NCBI GenBank assembly: GCA_963800865.1
Contig: CAWDCL010000004.1
Location: forward strand, 2,542,001-2,606,000
Length of the DNA: 64,000 nt
DNA from: JALOKP01 sp963800865
GTDB taxonomy: Bacteria; Acidobacteriota; Polarisedimenticolia; J045
Direction: 5' to 3'
Part shown: in pieces, positions 9,359 through 17,310 of the stretch
Numbering within the stretch: position 1 is the stretch's first letter
Layout: every line of letters starts with the position of its first letter
Position numbers and translations under genes: made by a program
Notes under the pieces: model-generated
What the model saw: only the letters and a program-made list of their open reading frames with translations
Told to the model about the DNA's origin: nothing
Databases searched by the model: none

Positions 9359-9780
9359 GAGGGGGCACGGGATGGACACCGGCTGAAGCTCGGGCCCGGT
9401 CCGGAACGCAAAGCAGGCGCTCGACCAGTGCGCGAAGCTCGGCGGCGACGCCTTGAAAAGCCGGGAACAGGCCGTCATCGCGGCCGCCGGTGAGACGCTG
9501 CTGAAGGAAAGCGCCGAGACCGCCCTCAAGACGCTGTCAATTCAGCCCCGCGTCGCCCCCGCCCCCGGCGTGTCGTCCATCGCAGCGTCTCGCACAGATG
9601 TCGGGGCGATTATTCGCGTCGGCGTCGTCGGCTTACTCACAGGGATCCTTGGTGCGTCGCATGGCCCTCCAGCGCAAGTGCCAGCGGTTCCAGCCTCGAC
9701 CGCGCGATGCTCCTTCCCAACCCCACTGCCGGCTGTTCCGAAGCGTGCTCCTCGCGGCTATCCTCAGTGCAGGAGGGACG
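9359..9780. other. 422 bp with only an unrecognised coding-like fragment
   Basis: Frame 3 from 9405 to about 9548 reads NAKQALDQCAKLGGDAL and continues as a helical, Ala/Lys/Glu-rich stretch that looks like real coding sequence without a start. It could be the truncated end of a lost gene next to the R2 element. The rest, up to the lipoprotein ribosome site at 9772, shows nothing. Confidence 0.35.
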
Positions 9781-10308
9781 ATGAAGAGCCTGGGATGGGG
9801 TATGGCGCTCGCGCTGGCGGTCGTGCTCGTCGGCTTCGCCGGAGTGGTCGGCTGCGGTGGCAAGGCGCCGCGTGAAGAGAAGACGGCCGAAGCGATGGCA
9901 GAGCAGGCCCTCGAAGCCGCGACCGGCAAGAAGACCGACGTCAGTCTCGAGAAGGGAAACGTCGTGATCGAGAATCAGGACATGAAGGCCGAGTTGGAGC
10001 AGACTGCCCAGTGGCCGGCCGACATGTTCGCCGAGGTGCCCGAGTTCACGTTCGGAAAGGTCCAGCGAGTCAGCAAGACGACGGCGGATGCGAGGCGGAC
10101 CTTCAACGTCTACCTGGGCGAGGTCGAAGCGGACGCCGTTGACCGCTACGAGGCGCTCCTCAAGGAGCGGGGCTGGACGACCGACGTGACCAGGATGGGT
10201 GCCCAGGCCGCCCTGATGAACGGTCAGAAGGACAAGCTCGGCCTCAACTTCGTCTACAACGGGAACGACAGCACCGCCGTACTGGCGGCCTTCACGGCCC
10301 CGGAGTGA
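9781..10308 (+). CDS. Lipoprotein of unknown function
   Basis: ATG 9781 is preceded by AGGAGGG at a spacing of 3-4 bases. The first 25 residues form a lipoprotein signal (MALALAVVLVGFAGVVGC). The mature protein of about 150 residues starts with a Lys/Glu/Ala-rich helix and continues with a compact domain (PEFTFGKVQRVSKTTADA, then VDRYEALLKERGWTTDV). The 'residual plus lengthened arm' pattern resembles small lipoproteins with a ~110-residue alpha/beta domain, but I do not recognise a named family. It stands alone, with no operon partner. Confidence 0.7.
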   Translation: MKSLGWGMALALAVVLVGFAGVVGCGGKAPREEKTAEAMAEQALEAATGKKTDVSLEKGNVVIENQDMKAELEQTAQWPADMFAEVPEFTFGKVQRVSKTTADARRTFNVYLGEVEADAVDRYEALLKERGWTTDVTRMGAQAALMNGQKDKLGLNFVYNGNDSTAVLAAFTAPE

Positions 10309-10485
10309 CGCAGAAGGTCAGGCTGCCACGGTCTTCCACCGCCCCGCGTTGGCGAGCCGCCGCGCGGGACGCCGGGCCGGGGCTCCAGGATCGGGTGCGG
10401 TGGACCAGCGATCTTCGATCGGCCCCGCAGTCGTCATCAGGCGGCGTGTGTCAGCGTGACCCCGAATCCGTCTGTGGCAGGCTGG

Positions 10486-11200
10486 TCATCCCCCATGGTC
10501 GCCAGTGCCGGGTGATGACGATCTCGCCGATCTAGCGGAGTAGATTTCCGGTGACCGTCGATAGGCATCGGCGCAGGGCTCAGAACAGAACCACGGTTCA
10601 GTCGGCGTGGTTCTGCGGTATGCCGCGTAGGGCGCGAGCATCTTGCATACTGGATCTATCCAGGCGGGATCGAAGGCCGGCGCGAACTCGATGGAATAGA
10701 GCGACACCTTGTCGGCGATCGATCGCAGCGCGACCTCCCCCATGGTCCGCGCCACAATTCCAGATTGTGCCGCGACGTTCGCGACCGCCTGGGTCGCCAA
10801 CAACTGACCCGGGGACGCAAAGGCGGCGATGCGCGCTGCGATGTTGACTGTCGAACCGAAGAGGTCGTTCGATCTGCGGAGTACGGGGCCGTAGTTGATC
10901 CCGGTCCTCGTCAGTGGAATCCGTGGCTCGGATCGGCAGGCTGGTGATGAGGCGCCCGAGCACCTGGAGGGCGGTGGCCGTGTCAGGGAATCCGAACATC
11001 GCTTCGTCGCCGATCCACTTGATCGGCGGCCCAAGCCCTTCGAGCGACTGTCTCACCAGCTCCTCGAAGCGCCCAAGCACCGCGATCGCGGACGCATCTC
11101 CATGGACATCCGCGATCGCGCTGAAGCCGGCCAGATCGACGAACGCGACGGCCGCAACCTCGGACTCGAAGCCGTCGACAGCGCTGACGTTCGTTGCCAT
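10486..11200 (-). CDS. Class III adenylate/guanylate cyclase with C-terminal YHS domain, frameshifted
   Basis: The N-terminal part from ATG 11200 holds the cyclase fold: FVDLAGFS with metal ligand Asp22 and KWIGDEAMFGFPD with Asp65. After a frameshift near 10915-10940 the same fold continues (TRTGINYGPVL, DLFGSTVNIAARI with the catalytic Asn and Arg). The last 45 residues read DPVCKM, then WFCSEPCADAYRRSPEIY, a metal-binding YHS-type module. Restored length is about 237 residues. It is therefore a soluble cyclase-like enzyme fused to a possible metal sensor. The break is probably a single indel. No receiver or membrane part is present. Confidence 0.75.
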
Positions 11201-11291
11201 GGCTGATTGTGGTGGAGTCGGTAGTGCTGGTCAAGGGCCGGCTCTTGACGGGCCGATCATTGGCGGCAACGGGCTGCCCGCGGAACTCCCG

Positions 11292-11439
11292 CAGTCCCGA
11301 CACGCCCACCCGAACATCCTCTCGGTCATCGGCCTCGGCGACGCCGACCGTGTCGTGTTCCTCGTCACGGAGCCGCTCGAGGGAGAGACTCTCCGGGAGC
11401 GCCTCCGCGCCTTGACGCCGCCGAGCCAGGCCCTCGTCA
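11292..11439 (+). pseudogene. Relic of a Ser/Thr protein kinase N-lobe
   Basis: About 50 residues in frame 3 read HAHPNILSVIGLGD, then VVFLVTEPLEGETLRERLR. This is the alpha-C/beta-4/beta-5/hinge part of a bacterial protein kinase (HPNIxxxxxxG...xxxVxELLEGETLRERL). The glycine loop, the lysine and the whole C-lobe are missing, and no start codon is present. It lies between the cyclase and phosphoesterase genes, so it is a leftover from rearrangement. Confidence 0.6.
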
Positions 11440-12417
11440 GGGCGGGGGCAGGAATGGAAGCGATCCGGACTGGATCCAGGCGCCGCCGGTCCAGTGCCCG
11501 GATGCGTCCGGATGGACCCTGTACCACGCGACGTCCATCCGGGCCGCTCCGGCGCGCACGACCATGAAGGTTCGGTTGTGCTGTGCCGATCCCGGGTTGA
11601 ACGCCGCGAGCTCGTTCCACCAGTAGCTCTCGTGCGCGTGAGCGTGCCCGTGGAAGATCGCGACCACGCCGCGCCGTTCGATCGCCGTCGCGAACTGCTG
11701 TTTCTCTTGCGCCGACCACCAGCGGTCATCGTCACCGCCGAAGGCCGAACCGGGGAAGGAGTAGTGCTGAAGCAGCACCACCGGCCGGCCGGCGGGAGTG
11801 CGCGTGAGTTCCTCGGTGAGCCACCGGAGCGACTCGGCGTCGGGGTACTGGCCGACGACAAGGAGCCGGAGCGGGCCCCAGTCGAGCGCGTAGCGCAGGC
11901 TTCCGTAGCGCCGCGCGAGCTCCTCGGCGACGACGGTCCGTCCGGAGGTCCCGTCGTGGTTGCCCGGCAGCGCGTAGACGGGCCACCGCACCCGATCCGC
12001 TGAACCCGGCGCACCGTCCCTGGGGTAGTGGAAGTCGAAGCCGCCGCGCCAGAACCAGCGCCCGCGCCACTGCACCGACTTTCCTCCGTCGGTCAGGTCG
12101 CCCAGCACCAGCACGCCACGCGGCGCCGCGACGACGCCGCCGATCCCGGGCGGCCAGGCCTGCCCGGGCAGCCCGTTGAGCGCCTCGATCACCGCCCGGT
12201 TGGCCGGCGAGAACTCGGGGACGAGTCCGTTGTCGTTGAAGTGCGTGTCCGCGACGACGAAGAAGGTCACCTCCGCGGGCGGACCCGCGGGCAGCGCGCC
12301 CGCGGCAGCCAGTGCGATCGCGGCGACCAGCCCGACGCCGAGGAGGCCGAGCCGCCGAATCCCGGAGTGCGCGAGGCCATGGGGGGCAGAGCGTGCGGCG
12401 CGAGGCGCGCGACTCAT
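11437..12417 (-). CDS. Secreted/membrane-anchored metallophosphoesterase
   Basis: The start is set at ATG 12417. The open frame continues upstream but crosses an R2 repeat, so that part is not coding. An N-terminal basic then hydrophobic segment (LLGVGLVAAIALAAAG) directs export. All calcineurin-type metal motifs are present in order: DTHF, LGDLTDGG, LPGNHD, QHYSF and FHGHAHAH. They bind two metal ions and cleave phosphodiesters or monoesters. The C-terminal part contains a Trp-rich beta domain (WYRVHPDASGHWTGG). 326 residues. The in vivo substrate is unknown, and it has no operon partner. Confidence 0.8.
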   Translation of the reverse strand: MSRAPRAARSAPHGLAHSGIRRLGLLGVGLVAAIALAAAGALPAGPPAEVTFFVVADTHFNDNGLVPEFSPANRAVIEALNGLPGQAWPPGIGGVVAAPRGVLVLGDLTDGGKSVQWRGRWFWRGGFDFHYPRDGAPGSADRVRWPVYALPGNHDGTSGRTVVAEELARRYGSLRYALDWGPLRLLVVGQYPDAESLRWLTEELTRTPAGRPVVLLQHYSFPGSAFGGDDDRWWSAQEKQQFATAIERRGVVAIFHGHAHAHESYWWNELAAFNPGSAQHNRTFMVVRAGAARMDVAWYRVHPDASGHWTGGAWIQSGSLPFLPPP

Positions 12418-12520
12418 CGCCGTCGTCTCGCTGCTGCAGTTCCGCTCATCTGGCGCCTTCCGCGGGCACTGGAGAAACGCGCGTCGATACCGGCGGACCA
12501 TGGAAAGGCCGCATGCGTCG

Positions 12521-12571
12521 CGCGGTGCGGAATCGGCCGTGCCTGGACACGGGCTCAGGGTAGCACCGGCG
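12521..12571 (+). repeat. 51-bp dispersed element (R2), copy 2
   Basis: More diverged on the left (GCGGAAT retained) but ending GGGCTCAGGGTAGCACCGGCG. It has its own hairpin (CCGTG/CACGG). It lies in the 316-bp gap between the metallophosphoesterase and dps, which otherwise holds only the dps leader. Confidence 0.6.
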
Positions 12572-12733
12572 AGGAGTTGCAGATTCGCCCAGCGCACGAC
12601 GACGGCCGAGCGAATGCAGGGGGCGAGCGTCGCCAGGAGCTCCTGGAGCTCGAACCCCGGCCCGTCGCCGCGTGCGGGCTGCGATGACGCGGTCTATCAT
12701 CCCGGGAGCATATCGACGAAGGAGAACAACCGG

Positions 12734-13249
12734 ATGAAGAAGACCGACAGGGCTTCCCGGAAGCCCTTGCTCCACCCCACGCTCAACTCGCTGCCGGCCG
12801 CCGCCCGCGCCAAGGTCGTTCCGCTGCTCGCCGCTCGCCTCGCGGAGGCCGGGGACTTCAAGCTGCAGGCCAAGCAGGCCCACTGGAACCTCAAGGGACC
12901 CAACTTCATCGCGCTGCACGAGCTGTTCGACCAGCTCGCGGCGCACGCCGACGTCTGGACCGACGACCTCGCGGAGCGGATCGTGCAGCTGGGCGGCATC
13001 GCCGAGGGGACGGTCCAGGCGATCTCCCGCACCAGCTCCCTGCCGCCCTACCCGCTCGACATCCTCTCCGAAGGCGAGCACCTGGAGGCCCTCAGCGCGG
13101 CGCTGGCGGCGTTCGCGAAGGGCGTCCGCGAGGCGATCGACCAGGCTGCGGCGCTGGGCGACGCCGACACCGCCGACCTCTTCACCGAGGTTTCCCGCGG
13201 AGCCGACAAGGACCTCTGGTTCCTCGAGTCCCACCTGCACGCCGACTGA
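12734..13249 (+). CDS. dps: Dps-family DNA-protecting ferritin
   Basis: ATG 12734 has AAGGAG at about 9 bases. The 171-residue protein has the Dps inter-subunit ferroxidase residues His50, His62, Asp66, Asp77 and Glu81 (KQAHWNLKG, HELFD, DDLAERI). The short basic N-terminus (KKTDRASRK) could bind DNA. Dps dodecamers oxidise and store iron with hydrogen peroxide and compact the nucleoid in starvation. Transcription probably ends at the strong hairpin 13263-13296. A classical ferritin is encoded 7 kb away. Confidence 0.92.
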   Translation: MKKTDRASRKPLLHPTLNSLPAAARAKVVPLLAARLAEAGDFKLQAKQAHWNLKGPNFIALHELFDQLAAHADVWTDDLAERIVQLGGIAEGTVQAISRTSSLPPYPLDILSEGEHLEALSAALAAFAKGVREAIDQAAALGDADTADLFTEVSRGADKDLWFLESHLHAD

Positions 13250-13262
13250 AGCGCGCGACGGC

Positions 13263-13296
13263 GCGGGTCGGCCCCGGTGGTCCGGGGCCGACCCGC
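13263..13296 (+). terminator. 13-bp perfect hairpin after dps
   Basis: Arms 13263-13275 and 13284-13296 are exact reverse complements with an 8-base loop, 14 bases after the dps stop. The T-tract is weak (GGTCATT), so termination may be Rho-assisted. Confidence 0.75.
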
Positions 13297-13423
13297 GGTC
13301 ATTCACCAGCGCTCCCTTGAACCCGTGCCGAGAAGCGGGTGTGGTGGGCCGGACGTTTGTCAGGATCGACTCCGTGCCGGCCCCCATCCCGGCCCGATGC
13401 GCCGCTCGCCCTCCAGCGGGCTG

Positions 13424-13876
13424 TCAGTTCACGAGCATGTACACGTCGCCGTTCTCGAGAAAGACCATGGTGCCGGCGTCTTGCGCGTCAACTCCGCAGT
13501 TTGCCAGCGACGCCGAGGAGAAGCGGCATCCTCGCTGGGCCTGAGCCGGCCTTCCGCCCGGTCCGAATTCCGGAACCATCGAAGTAAGTCCGTCCGGTCC
13601 GCAACAGCGCTCCAGGAAGACGCGACACCCGCTCCCGCACCGGAAGCGGATTCGAACGTCCGGCCCGTCCACGTAGTACCAGACCTTGATTTCCGTGGCG
13701 CTGTCCGGAAGCCAGTCGGGCAACCAGCCCCGCTTCGGGACACCCGCTCGCCGCGCCTCGGCCATCGACGGATACGATTCCTCGACTCTCTCGAGTGCGT
13801 CGCAGGCGATCGCCGCGGCGAGAAGAACGCAGCACAGTCCAATCACGGATAGGGGAAATTGCCCGCGATTCAGCAC
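13424..13876 (-). CDS. Small lipoprotein with W-x-P-x-x-L-P-x-S-A motif
   Basis: 150 residues from ATG 13876. The signal peptide ends AAAIAC, a lipobox-like site. The mature part carries GWLPDWLPDSATEIKVWYYVD, a pattern seen in small uncharacterised lipoproteins of many bacteria, and five further cysteines that may form disulfides. The first ten codons lie inside the R2 repeat at 13847-13897. The start codon is therefore contributed by the repeat, or translation begins at the GTG at 13846 just outside it, though that would leave an unusually short signal without basic residues. Confidence 0.6.
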   Translation of the reverse strand: MLNRGQFPLSVIGLCCVLLAAAIACDALERVEESYPSMAEARRAGVPKRGWLPDWLPDSATEIKVWYYVDGPDVRIRFRCGSGCRVFLERCCGPDGLTSMVPEFGPGGRPAQAQRGCRFSSASLANCGVDAQDAGTMVFLENGDVYMLVN

Positions 13877-13897
13877 GTGCTCAGCGTAGCACCGGCG
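13847..13897 (+). repeat. 51-bp dispersed element (R2), copy 3
   Basis: Starts GGATA and ends GCTCAGCGTAGCACCGGCG, again exactly 51 bases. It overlaps the 5' end of the minus-strand lipoprotein gene, showing that these elements can sit on gene starts. Confidence 0.65.
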
Positions 13898-13921
13898 GGG
13901 AGGACGGGGTCTGGCAGCCCG

Positions 13922-14198
13922 TAACCCTTACGGGATTCTGGCCTATTTCCAGCGCGCAATCGGTAGAGCAGGTCGCCTCCTCCGGATGTGAAGAGAGTCG
14001 AGGTCCAGGAGCGCGCGGGCGATGGCGACGCGCTCGATCGTCTGTCGTTCGCGGGCTGAGGGATCGAGGCCGGGGCCCAGGCCGCGGCGTTGCCTTCCGC
14101 TTGCGGACGCCGACTGTCGCGCGGCCCTCGTCGCCGGGCAGGAGGCGGTCCGGCGACGACGGCGTCTCCCGGCGGCCGGACGCGCAACTCGAGCGCGA
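13922..14198. repeat. 277-bp repeat, copy A
   Basis: From TAACCCTTACGGGATTCTGG to GCGCAACTCGAGCGCGAG this is nearly identical to 19877-20154 (278 bp); about a dozen substitutions cluster toward the right end. Its right edge directly abuts the truncated TolB fragment. The minus strand has an open frame ending RRRRPALPIARWK, but the first three differences between the copies all change amino acids in that frame, so it is probably not a conserved protein. No terminal inverted repeats are seen. Confidence 0.8.
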
Positions 14199-14791
14199 GC
14201 GGGACGCTGCCCGCGGACCTGCGTCGCCTCGCGCACGTCGCCGCCGACGAGATCGTGCTGACGCTGACCGGCCGGCCGGGGATCGCGCAGACCCGGATCG
14301 CCTTCGTCTCGGGACAGAACCGGGTGAAGGAGGTCTACCTGATGGACTACGACGGCGCCCGCGTGCGCCGCCTGACCTCGACCGGGACGATCAACCTCTC
14401 CCCCGCCTGGTCGCCGGACTCACGCCAGCTGACCTTCCTGTCCTTCAAGGGCCGCAAGCCGTCGATCTACCTGCTCGACGAGAACGGCAAGATCATCACC
14501 CTCGCGCCGAAGGGGGGCGAGCTCAACGCCGCCCCGGACTACTCGCCGGACGGCCGGACGATCGCTTTCTCCTCCGATCGCGACCGCAACAGCGAGATCT
14601 ACACCTTCGACGTCACGACGGGGCGCGAGGTCCGGCTGACCAATCACCCGGCGATCGACACGGCCCCGTCCTGGTCGCCGACCGGAACCGAGATCGCCTT
14701 CACCTCCGACCGCGCCGGCTCGCCCCAGATCTACCTCATGTCCGCGACCGGCTCGAACGTCCGCCGTCTCTCCAACGAGGGGCGGGGATAA
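14199..14791 (+). pseudogene. TolB-like beta-propeller fragment, both ends lost
   Basis: Right after the 277-bp repeat the frame reads LPADLRRLAHVAADEIV and then typical TolB text: TRIAFVSG, YLMDYDGARVRRLT, PAWSPDSRQLTF, DYSPDGRTIAFSSDRDRNSE, PSWSPTGTEIAF. These are four propeller blades of the PD40 type. The N-terminal TolB domain and the signal peptide are missing on the left. On the right the frame stops after RRLSNEG at a TAA supplied by an R2-like GGATAA sequence, before the last blades. A working periplasmic TolB is therefore unlikely. The real tolB should lie elsewhere next to pal. Confidence 0.75.
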
Positions 14792-14800
14792 GCGGAATGG
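14786..14800 (+). repeat. Partial R2 element at the TolB break
   Basis: GGATAAGCGGAATGG is identical to the first 15 bases of the R2 copy at 18491. Its GGATAA provides the stop codon of the truncated TolB frame. Confidence 0.55.
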
Positions 14801-14842
14801 GCGTTTCAGAGTCGATAGACCAGCTCTTGCATGACGTGGAGC

Positions 14843-14904
14843 CCCCGGCAGGCCCGCGGCTACGCTCTCCGCCTCAGAATCCGCGGCTTGAAGCGCTTAT
14901 CCTC
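14843..14904 (-). repeat. 62-bp dispersed element (R1), copy 1
   Basis: 61 of 62 bases are identical to 17108-17169. Read on the minus strand it starts GGATAAGCG and ends with GCGTAGCCGCGGG, echoing the R2 ends, so R1 and R2 may be related REP-like elements. Confidence 0.8.
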
Positions 14905-14983
14905 CCATCGTCGGACCACCGGAGTCGGTCCCGCAGGCCGGAACGTCACGCGTCCCTTCGGCGTGGCTTCGCGACCGGGCGCC

Positions 14984-15514
14984 TCAGCGGCGGAGCAGCG
15001 CCCCCAGGCTCACCTCGCGCGCCCGCGCCTCGTTGAGCGCCAGCATCGTGGAGATGCCGGCTCCGAGCATCACCAGGACGAATAGGTGGAATCCCACGGC
15101 CAGCCAGTCCTGCGCCCAGATGAAGATCATCGTGTCCAGTCCGTAGAGCGCCATCCCCGTCCCATGGGCCCAGAGTCGTCCCTGCCGGCCGAAGTACCCG
15201 AGAAGACCGAAGATCGCCGCGGCGAGCAGCGTCACCGCCAGGGAACCCGCCACCAGGACTCCGTGCAGGTCCGCGAGCCCCGCATCGTGGAAGAAGGCGA
15301 TGGCGCTCGCGACCTGCGTGATCCCGAGGCCGATGATCATGCCGAAGTCCTGGCCCAGCGCGAGCGCGACCCAGTTGACGAGCGAGAGCGCGGCGATCCA
15401 GTAAAACCAGCCGGCGCTCTGGCGCACCACCTGCTCGGCCTGCGCGACCCTGATCTCCCGGTGACCGACCGTGACCATCCTCTCAACGGGGTCCTCTGCC
15501 TGGATCGAGCTCAT
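14984..15514 (-). CDS. Four-helix membrane protein of unknown function
   Basis: ATG 15514 is preceded by GGGGGAGGGGG, a strong ribosome site. The 176-residue product has an N-terminal polar helix (about residues 1-30) and four membrane segments (WFYWIAALSLVNWVALAL, IGLGITQVASAIAF, GVLVAGSLAVTLLAAAIF, FHLFVLVMLGAGIS). The loop GRQGRLWAHGTGMALYGLD is well ordered. It looks like the many small 'hypothetical membrane' families without assigned function. No partner gene is adjacent. Confidence 0.7.
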   Translation of the reverse strand: MSSIQAEDPVERMVTVGHREIRVAQAEQVVRQSAGWFYWIAALSLVNWVALALGQDFGMIIGLGITQVASAIAFFHDAGLADLHGVLVAGSLAVTLLAAAIFGLLGYFGRQGRLWAHGTGMALYGLDTMIFIWAQDWLAVGFHLFVLVMLGAGISTMLALNEARAREVSLGALLRR

Positions 15515-15931
15515 ACCCCCTCCCCCGGATCGAGACACCTGCACCGGATGGGCGCGGACTCGATCCCTCGTGGCGCGTGCCGCCGGGCGGTGGATGCCTT
15601 CTCGGCGCGGGCTCTTCGAGGTTCGACACCCGTCGGAACGCCGTCGCCGCGCACAGTGGGGCCACCGATGGCCCACGCGCTCCCCCATGGGCATTGTACG
15701 CCTCGTCCGACTCGAGATCGCGACGCGTCGGCCCTTTCGTGCAGGCCTCGGCGGCGTGCACGCGGTGCGAGCCGCCAACTCGCACTCGCTCCGGGTAAGC
15801 GAGCAGCGCGCTCCTCGTCCGCCCGCAACCGGGCCAGGGATGGCGACGGCGCTCGACCTGCTCTGCCATGAACGGGCACGCCCGACCCGGACGGACTCGC
15901 CGCGCGAAAGCCCGCTCCGCGGGCCGGGCCG
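15515..15931. other. 417 bp with no recognisable gene
   Basis: Several long chance frames cross this GC-rich stretch, but none has a start with ribosome site or a familiar motif. The minus-strand promoter of the membrane protein at 14984-15514 should be near its left end. Confidence 0.4.
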
Positions 15932-16830
15932 CTATTCGAGGAACAGCTCGTCGGTGTCGTTGTCGAAGGCGAACAGCTCGGAGAAACGGCCCCACGAGAT
16001 CACCGCGTCGAGCTGCAGCTCGGCGAAGTCGCCGTACTGCGCGGCCAGCTCCTCGAGAAAGTAGTCGCGCGCGATCCGCTGGTCGTCGTGCCGCTGCAGC
16101 GTCTCGAAGACCCAGCGGATGACCGGCAGCCGCAGCAGGCGTCCCGCGACCAGTTCCTTGCGGGCGAGGATCGTGGCGTCCGCGTAGGCCTCGCCGAGCG
16201 GGGTCAGCAGGAGGTTCCCCTCGCGGACGGTGGCGAGGCCGAGCAGCTCGCTGGCCTCGACGATCGGCAGCAGGTCGTCCAGCTCGTAGTTCAACTCGCC
16301 GGCCAGGCGGTACAGGTCGACGTGACCGGCATCGGCCTTGAGCTTCTCGACCAGGCCGGCCACGGCGTTCGGGCGCGCGGTCGCCAGGCGCGGGCCGAAC
16401 CGCCCGGTCTGCGTTTCCGCTTCGTGCGCCAGGTCCGCGAGCGTCCGCCCGGCCACCGCACCGTAGACGCGATCGACCAGGGCCTGGAACGCCGCCTCCT
16501 TGCGGTGCCGCGGGTGGCGCAGCGGGACCGCGATCTCGGTCACGACGTGCCCCGGGTCCTTCCCCATCACGACGATCCGGTCGGCGAGCAGCACCGCTTC
16601 CTCGATGTTGTGAGTGACCATCAGGATCGCCTTCGTCGGCAGGGCGTGGTTCTGCCACAGCTCCATCAGCTCGCCGCGCAGCGCCTCGGCCGACAGGACG
16701 TCGAGCGCGGAGTACGGCTCGTCCAGGCACAGCAGCTCCGGCTCGACCGCCATCGTGCGGGCGAACCCGACCTTCTGGCGCATCCCGCCCGACAGCTCGC
16801 GCGGGTAGGCCGACTCGAAGCCGTCGAGTC
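15932..16830 (-). pseudogene. ABC transporter ATPase with AAA-associated C-terminal domain, N-terminus lost
   Basis: The frame ends at 15932 and is readable up to about 16830. It contains the ABC signature ELSGGMRQKVGFAR, Walker B LLCLDEPYSALD and the H-loop MVTHNIEEA. A winged-helix-like extension of about 170 residues follows (DLYRLAGELNYELDDLLPI, ISWGRFSELFAFDND), typical of nitrate/sulfonate/taurine-type ATPases. Walker A and the whole N-terminal third are missing. Upstream of GLDGFES the sequence switches to an IS91-like tail on the other strand. No permease or binding protein is nearby, so this is a remnant. Confidence 0.8.
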
Positions 16831-16945
16831 CGCCCGACACGACTCGCGCGATCCTCGACTGCCTCGGGCTGGCCTCTCGCGCCCCGCCCCGCGCGCCGGC
16901 CCGCGCCGAGCCGGACCTGCTCCCCTTTCGCGGGAACGCCACCGC
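16830..16945 (+). pseudogene. IS91-like transposase tail (copy 2)
   Basis: Plus-strand frame PPDTTRAILDCLGLASRAPP followed by ARAEPDLLPFRG. It matches the segment after the zinc ribbon in the copy at 18.8 kb (HPPDAAAAILECLGLPARPP). It starts exactly where the ABC ATPase frame loses similarity, so the junction at about 16830 marks the event that removed the ATPase N-terminus. Confidence 0.55.
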
Positions 16946-17107
16946 GGACTTAACTCATCGACGAACGCCCGGGCCCACGCGGGTCGTGCCGACCCGGAGG
17001 GCCGAACTCCGCCTCCGCGGCCGACCTCCGCGGGTCCCTTTCGGCGCCGATCCCCGCGCCGCGCTGCGCCGACTGCGGCCCGCCCCCGCGACCGGCCGCT
17101 CCCCCTT

Positions 17108-17169
17108 CCCCGGCAGGCCCGCGGCTACGCTCTCCGCCTCAGAATCCGCGGCTTGAATCGCTTATCCTC
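17108..17169 (-). repeat. 62-bp dispersed element (R1), copy 2
   Basis: Differs from 14843-14904 at one base. It lies in the 365-bp gap before the RDD protein gene; the rest of that gap shows no gene. Confidence 0.8.
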
Positions 17170-17310
17170 TCCGACGCGACGATCAGACGACCTCGGCCGA
17201 ACAGAATGGCGGCCGACGGCGAGCCCGGAGCTGGAGCGTCGAGTCCTCGGCGGGCGCGCATGAATCCGTGTGCGGACAGGGCGTATGATCGGCTCACCCG
17301 GGGGGGAGCC

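Noticed and set aside
13922..14198. A small conserved protein encoded by the 277-bp repeat (ending RRRRPALPIARWK on the minus strand)
   Set aside because: The first three substitutions between the two copies all change the amino acid in that frame, which does not look like selection on a protein.
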